NCBI GenBank assembly: GCA_000017645.1
Contig: CP000781.1
Span: forward strand, 4,885,501-4,949,500
DNA length: 64,000 nucleotides
Direction of reading: 5' to 3'
DNA from: Xanthobacter autotrophicus Py2
GTDB taxonomy: Bacteria > Pseudomonadota > Alphaproteobacteria > Rhizobiales > Xanthobacteraceae
Shown here: one piece after another, positions 53,451 to 61,263 of the stretch
How positions within the stretch are numbered: the first letter of the stretch is position 1
Layout of the letters: every line of letters starts with the position of its first letter
The notes under the pieces: generated by a model
What the model saw: the letters and a program-made list of their open reading frames with translations, nothing else
Database searches by the model: none
What the model was told of the DNA's origin: nothing
Program-made: the position numbers and the translations under genes

Positions 53451-55490
53451 CTATTGAGCGCTGGCGCCCGGACGAACAGCCCCCGCCAGGGCCGCCGTCA
53501 GGATGCGGCGCAGCCGGTCGTCGACGCTGAACACCCGCGCGCCGGTGGCCGAGAGGTGGTCGCCATCCACGTAGAAGAAGGCATCGCCCTTGCTGGCCCG
53601 GCAGCGGTCCTGGTCGCAGAACACGTCGGACAACAGGAACACGTCCGTGCCCGGGTGCCGTGCCGCCGCCCGCGCCAAGAGGGCGTTGCCGTCGGCGAGG
53701 TAGAAGAAGGCATCGGCCCGCGACTGGGACAGGCAGGCGTTCGAATCGCCGCCGTAGAACTCCTTCCACGCGAAGCAGTGGTTGGGGGCATAGCGATATT
53801 CCGGCGCCTGCCCCACCAGCAGCACCCGCGCGCCCAGGGCCGTGACCGCCTCGATGGTGGTGTCGAGCCCCTCCAGCAGCGACTTGAAGAGCTGGTCCAC
53901 CTCCGGCGGCTCGCCGCCACGGCCACGCATGAGGGCGGCATTCAGCGCCGGCCCGCGCGTGACCAGGGACCAGCGGGCCACCAGAATCACCAGCTTGGGC
54001 CTCACCTGCCGGATCTCCGCCAGCACCGTCTCGTTGAAGGCGTTGCAGGCCCCCGGCGGGCCGATGCCCCTGGCGCGCGCGGCGCTGAGCAGCGGCGGGC
54101 AGCCCGGCATGGTCGCCATGCGCGTGGTCAGGCCCAGGCGCTCCAGCTCCTCGGCAAAGCCGATGAAGGCGGCGCCGGAATGGGAATCACCCCACACCAC
54201 CGCGTCGTAGCGGCCCTCGGCGGCCTTGGAGCCGCGGGCGCAGTCGGCGATGGCGGTCAGGTTACGGGGGCGCCAGCCTTCGGGCATGTTGTTGCAGTTC
54301 TTCTGGGACCGGCTCTGGTCGTCGGCCGCCGCCTCCGCCGCCGCGCCGCGCGGGGAGATGGGCCAGAAGCCCCGTCCCGCCTGCGCGATGCCGGCGGAAA
54401 CCCCCACCGCCACCAGGATGGCGGCAGCGCCCGCGCCGAAGCGCGCCAGCCGGCTGCCGCCCAGCGCCTGCGGCCGGCGCAGGGGCGTCTCCACATATTT
54501 CAGCGACAGGGCCGACAGCAGCACCGAGAACAGCACCACGCCGCCGGCCTCGAAATAGGTGAGGGCCCGCCCCTTCCACACCACCCCGAGCACCAGCAGT
54601 GGCCAGTGCCACAGATAGAGCGAATAGGAGATGCGGCCCATGTAGACGAAGCCGGGCAGGCTCAGCACCCGCGACACCACGCCCTCCGGCGCGCAGGCCC
54701 CGGCCCAGATCACCGCCACCGCGCCGAGCACGGCGGGCAAGGCGGCAAAGCCGGGGAAGGGCGTGAGGTAGTTATAGGCGAAGACCGGCACGATGATCGC
54801 CGCCATGCCCGCCAGCGCCACCCACGCCGCGATCTTCGGCGCCACCCGCGGCCATGCCACCAGGGCGAGGATCGACCCCGCCATCAGCTCCCAGGCCCGG
54901 CTCATAGGCATGTAGAACGACATGGAGGGCGCATCGGTCAGCGCCATCTGCGCATAGGCGAGCGAGGCCACCGCGATGACCACGATGGCGCCCACTGCCA
55001 GCATCCGCCCGCCGAACCGCAGCAGGGCGAACAGCAGCAGCGGGAAAACGATGTAGAACTGCTCCTCCACCGCCAGCGACCACAGGTGCAGCAGCGGCGT
55101 ATCGTTGGCCTTCGCCCCGAAATAATTGAGCGTCTGCTCGAAATAGATGTTGGCGTAGAACAGCGCCGAGGGCGGCAGCGATTTGGAATACAGAACCATC
55201 TGCCGCGGCAGCAGGATGTGCGCGGCGAGCAGCGTCGTCACCGCCAGCACCAGGAACAGGGCCGGGAAGATGCGCCTTATGCGGCGATCATAGAAATCCA
55301 GTAGTGAAAACGTGCCGGCCTTGATTTCCCGATAAAGGATCGAAGTAATCAGAAAACCGGAAACGACAAAGAAGACATCAACGCCGATATAGCCGCCAGT
55401 AAACGGCGGGATATGGCTGTGGTACAGAACGACACTTCCGACCGCAACCGCTCGCAAGCCGTCCACGTCGGCCCGATAAGCCAAACCCAT
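53451..55490 (-). CDS. Acyltransferase-SGNH fusion protein, OafA-like (copy 2)
   Basis: Same architecture as copy 1: a membrane acyltransferase-3 domain (about 1-360: YRADVDGLRAVAV, VVLYHSHIPPF, IGVDVFFVVSGFLI, WSLAVEEQFYIVFPL) and a periplasmic SGNH domain with VVWGDSHSG (Ser about 435) and DGDHLS (Asp 642, His 645). 679 residues. The first 80 residues are nearly identical to copy 1 and the C-terminal half has diverged strongly, suggesting different acceptor specificity. Divergent from ugpB. Confidence 0.92.
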   Translation of the reverse strand: MGLAYRADVDGLRAVAVGSVVLYHSHIPPFTGGYIGVDVFFVVSGFLITSILYREIKAGTFSLLDFYDRRIRRIFPALFLVLAVTTLLAAHILLPRQMVLYSKSLPPSALFYANIYFEQTLNYFGAKANDTPLLHLWSLAVEEQFYIVFPLLLFALLRFGGRMLAVGAIVVIAVASLAYAQMALTDAPSMSFYMPMSRAWELMAGSILALVAWPRVAPKIAAWVALAGMAAIIVPVFAYNYLTPFPGFAALPAVLGAVAVIWAGACAPEGVVSRVLSLPGFVYMGRISYSLYLWHWPLLVLGVVWKGRALTYFEAGGVVLFSVLLSALSLKYVETPLRRPQALGGSRLARFGAGAAAILVAVGVSAGIAQAGRGFWPISPRGAAAEAAADDQSRSQKNCNNMPEGWRPRNLTAIADCARGSKAAEGRYDAVVWGDSHSGAAFIGFAEELERLGLTTRMATMPGCPPLLSAARARGIGPPGACNAFNETVLAEIRQVRPKLVILVARWSLVTRGPALNAALMRGRGGEPPEVDQLFKSLLEGLDTTIEAVTALGARVLLVGQAPEYRYAPNHCFAWKEFYGGDSNACLSQSRADAFFYLADGNALLARAAARHPGTDVFLLSDVFCDQDRCRASKGDAFFYVDGDHLSATGARVFSVDDRLRRILTAALAGAVRPGASAQ

Positions 55491-55623
55491 CCGATTCCGC
55501 CCTGATCCGTGACGCGTTCACGTCCTCTCCACCGGCCTTCCATAACCCAGCGGGTCGGAGCCGGCAAATCGGGGGGCGGCAAGATCGACCCTCCGGTCAA
55601 GCCGGAGGGTCACAGATGAAGAA

Positions 55624-55658
55624 GCCCCCGGCGCTCCGCCGCCTCTGGCGCCGGGGGC
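55624..55658 (-). terminator. Hairpin with T-rich 3' side in the acyltransferase copy 2 leader
   Basis: Perfect 11-bp stem GCCCCCGGCGC / GCGCCGGGGGC around a 13-nt loop. Read on the minus strand it is followed by TTCTTCATCT, a weak T-tract, and it lies 134 bp upstream of the acyltransferase start with no gene before it on that strand. This position suggests leader attenuation rather than termination of an upstream gene. A neighbouring perfect stem GACCCTCCGG / CCGGAGGGTC lies at 55587-55611. Confidence 0.5.
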
Positions 55659-55720
55659 ATGCCGTGCGGCAGGATGGCGGCGGTCGGGTCAAGGCGTGTC
55701 GTTGGCGCTTTGATCGCCGT

Positions 55721-55738
55721 CTGTCATGGAACGGTAAC
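55721..55738 (+). promoter_or_regulatory. Pho-box-like site upstream of ugpB
   Basis: CTGTCAT, 4 nt, CGGTAAC. The first half matches the PhoB consensus repeat CTGTCAT exactly; the second matches at 4 of 7 positions with correct 4-nt spacing. It lies 67 bp before the ugpB start. In many proteobacteria ugp genes belong to the phosphate-starvation regulon, so the position is credible. Confidence 0.5.
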
Positions 55739-55805
55739 GCTAGGACTTCATCCATCCGGATCTGACGCGGGCCGCACGGCACCGCCGCTTTCCGTGGAGG
55801 CTCAC

Positions 55806-57146
55806 ATGGTCCATTCGTCCCGACGCGGCGTGCTCACGGCGCTCGTCGTCTCCGCCTTCGCCGCGACCCTCGCCCAGCCGGCGGCGGCACAGAGCCAGAC
55901 CCCGACCCAGATCCAGTGGTGGCATGCCATGGCCGGCCCGCTGGGGGAGAAGCTGGAAAAGCTCGCCGCCGATTTCAACGCCACCCAGGGCGAGTACAAG
56001 ATCGTCCCGGTGTTCAAGGGCACCTATCCCGAGGCCATGACCGGGGCCATCGCCGCCTTCCGGGCCAAGCAGCATCCAGCCATCGTGCAGGTGTTCGAGG
56101 TGGGCACCGCCACCATGATGAGCGCCAAGGGCGCCATCTATCCCACCTACAAGCTGATGGCCGACGCCGGCGAGCCGTTCGACCCCAAGGCCTATCTGCC
56201 GGCAGTCACGGGCTACTACACCGACACCGGCGGCAACATGCTGTCGTTCCCGTTCAATTCCTCCACCCCCATCCTCTATGTGAACAAGGACCTGTTCCGG
56301 AAAGCCGGCCTTGATCCGGAAACCCCGCCGAAGACCTGGCCCGAGGTGGAGGCGGCCGCGCTGAAGGTGCAGGCGGCCGGGGTGCCCTGCGGCTTCACCA
56401 CCCAGTGGCCGAGCTGGGTGAATGTCGAGAACCTCTCCGCCTGGCACAATGTGCCTGTGGGCACGCTGGAAAACGGGCTGGGCGGCACCGCCACCCGCCT
56501 CACCATCGCCAACCCGCTCACCCAGAAGCACTGGGAAGCCCTCGCCCGCTGGCAGAAGACGAAGATCTACGATTATGGTGGCCGCCAGTCGAAGGCGGAC
56601 CCGAAATTCTTCTCCGGCGAATGCGCCATGAGCATCGGCTCCTCGGCGGCGCGGGCGGGCATCCTCGCAAATTCCAAATTCGAGCTGGGCTACGGCATGA
56701 TGCCCTACTGGCCCGACGTTCAGGGCGCGCCGCAGAACGCCATCATCGGCGGCGCTACCCTGTGGGTGCTTACCGGCCGGCCGGCCGAGGAATACAAGGG
56801 CGTCGCCAAGTTCTTCGGCTACCTGTCGCGGCCCGAGGTGCAGGCGTGGTGGCACCAGAACACGGGCTACCTGCCGATCACGCAGGCCGCCTACGACCTC
56901 TCTCGCGCCCAAGGCTTCTACGAGAAGAACCCCGGCACCGATGTCTCCATCCGCCAGATGACGCTGAAGGCGCCCACCGCCAATTCCAAGGGCCTGCGCT
57001 TCGGCAATTTCCTGCAGATCCGCGACGTGATCGAGGAGGAACTGGAGGCGACGCTGGCCGGCCAGAAGACGCCGCAGGCCGCCCTCGCCGCCGCCGAGGC
57101 CCGCGGCAACGAGCAACTGCGGGCGTTCGAGAAGGCCAATCCGTGA
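55806..57146 (+). CDS. ugpB: sn-glycerol-3-phosphate ABC transporter substrate-binding protein
   Basis: Periplasmic receptor for glycerol-3-phosphate or glycerophosphodiesters. The 446-residue precursor has a signal peptide (RR at 6-7, hydrophobic to about 24, cleavage near AAAQ). It then has the UgpB-type N-terminus QIQWWHAMAGPLGEKLEKLA, PVFKGTYPEAMTGAIAAFRA, FNSSTPILYVNKDLFRKAGL and WPSWVNVENLSAWHN. ATG 55806 follows GGAGG by 5 nt; the longer upstream frame is not supported. Heads ugpB-ugpA-ugpE. Confidence 0.94.
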   Translation: MVHSSRRGVLTALVVSAFAATLAQPAAAQSQTPTQIQWWHAMAGPLGEKLEKLAADFNATQGEYKIVPVFKGTYPEAMTGAIAAFRAKQHPAIVQVFEVGTATMMSAKGAIYPTYKLMADAGEPFDPKAYLPAVTGYYTDTGGNMLSFPFNSSTPILYVNKDLFRKAGLDPETPPKTWPEVEAAALKVQAAGVPCGFTTQWPSWVNVENLSAWHNVPVGTLENGLGGTATRLTIANPLTQKHWEALARWQKTKIYDYGGRQSKADPKFFSGECAMSIGSSAARAGILANSKFELGYGMMPYWPDVQGAPQNAIIGGATLWVLTGRPAEEYKGVAKFFGYLSRPEVQAWWHQNTGYLPITQAAYDLSRAQGFYEKNPGTDVSIRQMTLKAPTANSKGLRFGNFLQIRDVIEEELEATLAGQKTPQAALAAAEARGNEQLRAFEKANP

Positions 57147-57154
57147 GGGATGCC

Positions 57155-57254
57155 CTCGTGTCCCGGCCGACTGAAGCGATAGCGCAAGGAGAGCCGGGAC
57201 CCAGCGGCGGTGGGCTCCGGCAGCGCCCTCGCTGGATTCTGGAACCCACGATGA
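57155..57254. repeat. Palindromic element between ugpB and ugpA
   Basis: Two consecutive stems: GTCCCGGC / GCCGGGAC (57160-57200) and CCAGCG / CGCTGG (57201-57235), followed by CTGGATTCTGGAACCCACGA then TGACGG. The wording resembles another rhizobial repeat family containing GCCGGGACCCAG. It fills most of the 123-bp gap between the binding-protein and permease genes, where E. coli often places REP elements. Confidence 0.65.
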
Positions 57255-57269
57255 CGGCGCGCTAACCCC

Positions 57270-58154
57270 ATGCAAGCCAAGCGCGTCACCTTCCCCGGCA
57301 AGATCACGCCCTATCTGCTGCTGCTGCCGCAGGTGGCGGTGACGCTCGTGTTCTTCGTATGGCCGGCCGGGGAAGCATTGGTCTCGTCTTTGTTCGCGCA
57401 GGATGCGTTCGGGCTGGGAAGCACCTTCGTGGGGCTCGCCAATTTCGCCGCCCTGCTGCGCGATCCCGCCTATCTGGAGGCGGTGGGCGTGTCCTTCCTG
57501 TTCGCCTTCTGCGTCACCGTGCTGGCCATGGGCCTCGGTCTCCTGTTCGCGGCAGCGGCGGATGCGCTGGGCAAGGCCGCCGGGCTCTACCAGGTGCTGC
57601 TGGTGTGGCCCTATGCGGTTGCGCCGGCGGTGGCCGGGGTGCTGTGGCTGTTCATGTTCGACCCCTCGGTGGGCATGATCGCCCGCGCCTTGCGCACCAT
57701 GGGCCTCTCGTGGAACCACATGCTCGACGGCGGGCAGGCGCTGACCCTCGTCATCCTCGCCGCGGCGTGGAAGCAGGTGAGCTACAATTTCCTGTTCTTC
57801 TACGCGGGACTGCGCGCCATCCCCCAGGGCGCGCTGGAGGCGGCGGCGCTGGACGGCGCAGGGCCTTTCCAGCGCTTCCGCCACATCGTGCTGCCGCTGC
57901 TCGCGCCCACCACCTTCTTCCTGCTGGTGGTGAACCTCACCTACGCCTTCTTCGATACCTTCGGCATCATCCACGCCACCACCGGCGGCGGGCCGGGGCG
58001 GGCCACCACCATCCTCGTCTACAAGGTGTTCCGCGACGGCTTCGAGGGGCTGGACCTCGGCGGCTCGTCGGCCCAGTCGGTGGTGCTGCTGGTGATCGTG
58101 GTGGCGCTGACCGCGCTCCAGTTCCGTCATATCGAGCACAAGGTGAGCTATTGA
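57270..58154 (+). CDS. ugpA: sn-glycerol-3-phosphate ABC transporter permease UgpA
   Basis: Inner-membrane permease. The 294-residue protein has six hydrophobic segments and the EAA loop [22 protein letters not shown] (about 190-211) that contacts the ATPase. [20 protein letters not shown] is typical of UgpA/MalF-type permeases. Its stop overlaps the ugpE ATG by one base (TGATG). Confidence 0.94.
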   Translation: MQAKRVTFPGKITPYLLLLPQVAVTLVFFVWPAGEALVSSLFAQDAFGLGSTFVGLANFAALLRDPAYLEAVGVSFLFAFCVTVLAMGLGLLFAAAADALGKAAGLYQVLLVWPYAVAPAVAGVLWLFMFDPSVGMIARALRTMGLSWNHMLDGGQALTLVILAAAWKQVSYNFLFFYAGLRAIPQGALEAAALDGAGPFQRFRHIVLPLLAPTTFFLLVVNLTYAFFDTFGIIHATTGGGPGRATTILVYKVFRDGFEGLDLGGSSAQSVVLLVIVVALTALQFRHIEHKVSY

Positions 58155-59005
58155 TGGCCGGCACCTCGCGCCTGTCCCTGCTCTTCGCCCACCTCGTGCT
58201 CATCGCCGGCGCGGCGGTGATGATGCTGCCGCTCTATGTGGCGTTCGTCGCCTCCACTTATGCGGGCGCGGATTTCCTCTCCGGCCGCGTGGGCCTCCTG
58301 CCCGGCCCGCATCTGGTGGAAAATTACCGTCTCGCGCTCACCACCGGATCGTCCACGGCGGGCATTCCGCCGGTGGGCCCCATGCTGTGGAACTCGCTGG
58401 TGGTCGCGGTGGTGATCGCGGCGGGGAAGATCTCCATCTCCATCCTGTCCGCCTTCGCCATCTGCTATTTCCGCTTTCCGCTGCGGGTGCCGGCCTTCTG
58501 GCTCATCTTCATGACGCTGATGCTGCCGGTGGAGGTGCGCATATTGCCCACCTTCGAGGTGGCAGCGCGGCTGGATCTCCTCAATTCCTACGCCGGCCTC
58601 ACCGTGCCGCTGATCGCCAGCGCCACGGCCACCTTCCTGTTCCGGCAGGTGTTCATGACCATTCCGGACGAGCTGACGGAAGCTGCCATCATCGACGGCG
58701 CGGGCCCGCTGCGCTTCTTCTGGTCGATCCTTTTGCCGCTCTCGCGCACCAATATCGCGGCCCTGTTCGTGATCCTGTTCCTCTATGGCTGGAACCAGTA
58801 TCTGTGGCCGCTGCTGGTGACGACGGACGCCAGCTACTTCACCGTGGTCATGGGCATCCGCCGCCTCGTGGGCGCGGCGGCGGAGGCGGACCCGGTGTGG
58901 CACCTGGTGATGGCCACCGCCATCCTGGCGCTGGTGCCGCCTGTGCTGGTGATCGCGGCGCTGCAGCGGCTGTTCGTGCGCGGGCTGACCGAGACGGAGA
59001 AGTGA
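58154..59005 (+). CDS. ugpE: sn-glycerol-3-phosphate ABC transporter permease UgpE
   Basis: Second inner-membrane permease. The 283-residue protein has six hydrophobic segments, the EAA loop EAAIIDGAGPLRFFWSILLP, and the UgpE-type YGWNQYLWPLLVTTD followed by FTVVMGIRRL. No ATPase gene (ugpC) follows; the next gene is on the other strand 4 bp away. Confidence 0.94.
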   Translation: MAGTSRLSLLFAHLVLIAGAAVMMLPLYVAFVASTYAGADFLSGRVGLLPGPHLVENYRLALTTGSSTAGIPPVGPMLWNSLVVAVVIAAGKISISILSAFAICYFRFPLRVPAFWLIFMTLMLPVEVRILPTFEVAARLDLLNSYAGLTVPLIASATATFLFRQVFMTIPDELTEAAIIDGAGPLRFFWSILLPLSRTNIAALFVILFLYGWNQYLWPLLVTTDASYFTVVMGIRRLVGAAAEADPVWHLVMATAILALVPPVLVIAALQRLFVRGLTETEK

Positions 59006-59009
59006 GGCC

Positions 59010-59246
59010 TCAGAACGCCTTGAAGGTGATGATGGTGCGGGTGTCCTGAATGCCGGGGAAGGTCTGCACCTTCTGGTTCACGAAGTGGCCGATGTCCGTG
59101 CCCTCTTCCACGTAAAACTTGATGAGCAGATCGAACTCGCCCGCCGTGGAATAGATCTCGGATGCGATCTCCGCATTGGCGATGGCGTCGGCCACCTCGT
59201 AGGATTTTCCGAGCTGGCACTTGATCTGGACGAAGAAGGGAACCAC
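59010..59246 (-). CDS. Single-domain Lrp/AsnC ligand-binding (RAM) protein
   Basis: A 78-residue protein consisting only of the RAM domain of Lrp/AsnC regulators, without a DNA-binding domain: [51 protein letters not shown]. Such proteins occur widely in Rhizobiales; they may sense amino acids or modulate full-length Lrp proteins. GTG at 59246 is chosen because GGAG lies 8 nt upstream and known homologues start at this VVPFF; an ATG at 59270 would add eight residues. Divergent from thiD, convergent with ugpE. Confidence 0.85.
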   Translation of the reverse strand: MVPFFVQIKCQLGKSYEVADAIANAEIASEIYSTAGEFDLLIKFYVEEGTDIGHFVNQKVQTFPGIQDTRTIITFKAF

Positions 59247-59391
59247 GGCTGAACTCCGCTGAGGCTGCATCGACACGCCCCGCCACAAGGTCGGCGGGGT
59301 CGGGGCCGGCGGCGCCAAGGTGGACAAAACCGCCGGGACTGGCAAGGGTGGCCCGCACTCCTCACCCCCGAGAGCGGAGCACGGCAGGTCC

Positions 59392-60204
59392 ATGTCGCGG
59401 AAGGTCCCCATCGCCCTCACCATCGCCGGCTCGGATTCCAGCGGCGGCGCCGGCATCCAGGCGGACCTGAAGGCGTTTTCGGCGCTGGGCGCCTATGGCG
59501 CCAGCGTCATCACCGCCCTCACTGCCCAGAACACGCTGGGGGTCAGCGCCATCCACGATGTGCCCGACGCCTTCATCGCCGCACAGATGGATGCGGTCTT
59601 CTCCGACCTCGCCGTCAACGCGGTGAAGATCGGCATGCTGTCGCGCCCCGGCGCCATCCGCACGGTGGCGGAGGGGCTCACCCGCCACGGCGCCGGCCCG
59701 GTGGTGCTCGATCCGGTGATGGTGGCGGCCTCCGGCGCGCGCCTGCTCACCGACGATTCGCTCAATGACCTGAAAGCCGTGCTCATCCCGCTCGCCCACC
59801 TCATCACCCCCAATCTGCCGGAGGCGGCGGAGCTGCTGGGCGTGCCGGTGGCCGAAACCGAGGACGACATGCGCCGGCAGGGCGAGGCCCTGCTCGCCCT
59901 CGGCGCCGGCGCGGTGCTGATGAAGGGCGGGCACGGTTCAGGCCCCGAGAGCGTGGATCTTCTCATCACTCCCGGCGCGGTGACACGCTTTGCCGCCCGC
60001 CGCCACCCCTCGCGCAACACCCACGGCACCGGCTGCACCCTGTCCTCCGCCATCACGGCAGGGCTGGCCGGCGGATCGGACCTCAAGACTGCCGTCGGCC
60101 GGGCCAAGGCCTATATCTCCGGCGCCATCGCCGCGGCGGACGAGCTGGACATCGGCTCAGGCCACGGTCCGGTGCATCATTTCTTCGAGCTATGGGGGAA
60201 ATGA
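59392..60204 (+). CDS. thiD: Hydroxymethylpyrimidine/phosphomethylpyrimidine kinase
   Basis: Two-step phosphorylation of HMP in thiamine synthesis. The 270-residue ribokinase-fold protein begins [20 protein letters not shown] (about 4-23), has [25 protein letters not shown], and the catalytic [10 protein letters not shown] motif (Asn-Thr-His-Gly-Thr-Gly-Cys). No TPP riboswitch is visible upstream and no other thi gene is adjacent. ATG 59392 matches the family N-terminus. Confidence 0.95.
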   Translation: MSRKVPIALTIAGSDSSGGAGIQADLKAFSALGAYGASVITALTAQNTLGVSAIHDVPDAFIAAQMDAVFSDLAVNAVKIGMLSRPGAIRTVAEGLTRHGAGPVVLDPVMVAASGARLLTDDSLNDLKAVLIPLAHLITPNLPEAAELLGVPVAETEDDMRRQGEALLALGAGAVLMKGGHGSGPESVDLLITPGAVTRFAARRHPSRNTHGTGCTLSSAITAGLAGGSDLKTAVGRAKAYISGAIAAADELDIGSGHGPVHHFFELWGK

Positions 60205-60284
60205 GCGCCGGCCCGCCGCCCATCACCTTTTCCGTGCAGGCGCCGCTTCCCTCGCGCGGCTTTGCTGAGTATCGTCCGGCTCAG

Positions 60285-60298
60285 CGAACGTTCGTTCG
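60285..60298 (+). promoter_or_regulatory. Palindrome upstream of the XRE-cupin gene
   Basis: CGAACGTTCGTTCG contains the perfect 10-bp palindrome CGAACGTTCG and a second overlapping CGAAC/GTTCG pairing. It ends 19 bp before the start codon, a position suited to autorepression by the helix-turn-helix regulator. No other copy was noticed in the window. Confidence 0.4.
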
Positions 60299-60317
60299 GC
60301 ATTAAGGATCGCGGGGC

Positions 60318-60929
60318 ATGGCAGTCAAGGAGCGCGGGAACACCCTCGAGACCGGCGCGCAGGTCATCACCGGCCAGCTCGGCAAGACCATCCAGCGCCT
60401 GCGCAAGGCCTATAACCTGTCCCTGTCCGACCTCGCCGAGCAGTCGGGCGTGGCGAAATCCATCATCAGCCAGATCGAGCGCAACGAGACCAACCCGACG
60501 CTCGCCACCGTGTGGCGCCTGTCGCAGGCGCTGGACATGACGGTGGAGCGGGTGCTCGCCTCCTCCGACGACGCCCCCTTCGTGGAGAAGCTGACCCGCG
60601 CCGACACCCCCATCCTGCTGTCGGAGGACGGGCTGGTGCGGCTCTCCATCATCGGCTGGATCAAGACGGTGGAGTGGCTGCAATATTACGATATGGACGC
60701 CGCTCCCGGCGGCGAACTGGATTCCGACGGCCACCAGCGCGGCTCGGTGGAATGCCTCACCGTGCTCAAGGGCACGCTGGAGGTGGAGGTGGGCGGCGTC
60801 ATCGAGACGGTGAAGGAGGGCGAGACGGTGCGCTATCGCTGCGACCGCCGCCACGTCATCCGCAACCGCACCGACGCCCCCGCCCGCGCCTTCATGGTGT
60901 GCCTGCTGAAGGCCGCCGTGCTGGAGTGA
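60318..60929 (+). CDS. XRE-family regulator with C-terminal cupin domain
   Basis: The 203-residue protein has an N-terminal Xre-type helix-turn-helix (about 24-78: LRKAYNLSLSDLAEQSGVAK followed by SIISQIERNETNPTLATVW) and a cupin_2 sensor domain (about 125-200, motifs HQRGSVECLTVLKGTLEVEV and KEGETVRYRCDRRHVIRN). This architecture is common for regulators of amine, amino-acid or small-molecule catabolism (PuuR-like). The regulated genes are not obvious: it stands alone between thiD and a repeat. Confidence 0.9.
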   Translation: MAVKERGNTLETGAQVITGQLGKTIQRLRKAYNLSLSDLAEQSGVAKSIISQIERNETNPTLATVWRLSQALDMTVERVLASSDDAPFVEKLTRADTPILLSEDGLVRLSIIGWIKTVEWLQYYDMDAAPGGELDSDGHQRGSVECLTVLKGTLEVEVGGVIETVKEGETVRYRCDRRHVIRNRTDAPARAFMVCLLKAAVLE

Positions 60930-61263
60930 TGGACCTGCGTTGAGGCGCGCGGCAGCCGGGATCGGCGCCACCCCTCTCCCGCTTGTGGGGGGGAGATTGC
61001 TTCCAACCATCGTCATGCCCGGGCTTGACCCGGGCATCCACGCGGCACGGCTGGTCGTGAAACGACGAACCACGCACATGCGGCACGGCGTGGATGGCCG
61101 GGACAAGCCCGGCCATGACGGCTTGATGTGCCCTGTCTTTTAGCACGCCGGCCTCGCGGCCGGGATCGTCAACCTCGGCAGCTTGCGGAAGGAAGCGACA
61201 GGGGGACGGGAAGGAGCACAGGCCAAGGGCCGTACTATCCCTCTGCCCGCCCCCCTGCCCCGC
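60930..61263. other. Gap with repeat copy C (334 bp)
   Basis: Lies between the convergent XRE-cupin gene and a hypothetical gene. It contains a CTCCCGC/GGGGGGAG-rich stretch (about 60971-61000) and the 110-bp repeat copy C. Short open frames inside are translations of the repeat. No clear terminator is seen. Confidence 0.65.
61011..61120. repeat. 110-bp palindromic intergenic repeat, copy C
   Basis: Begins CGTCATGCCCGGGCTTGACC and ends, inverted, GGCCGGGACAAGCCCGGCCA then TGACG; each end is a perfect or near-perfect small hairpin. Same length as copies A and B. Confidence 0.88.

Larger units (their letters stand above)
55491..55805. other. Divergent acyltransferase / ugpB intergenic region (315 bp)
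   Basis: No gene. It contains about 80 bp resembling the region in front of copy 1 (GCCCTGATCCGT, CCCAGCGGGTCGGAGCCGGC), two perfect hairpins (55587-55611 and 55624-55658), and a Pho-box-like site (55721-55738) before ugpB. Confidence 0.65.

Noticed and set aside
59247..59391. TPP riboswitch in front of thiD
   Set aside because: No conserved thi-box sequence such as CUGAGA is present in the 145-bp divergent region.
60940..61143. 67-codon open frame downstream of the XRE-cupin gene
   Set aside because: It is a translation of the 110-bp repeat; the same peptide-like pattern (PGLDPGIHA, DKPGHDG) appears wherever the repeat occurs.
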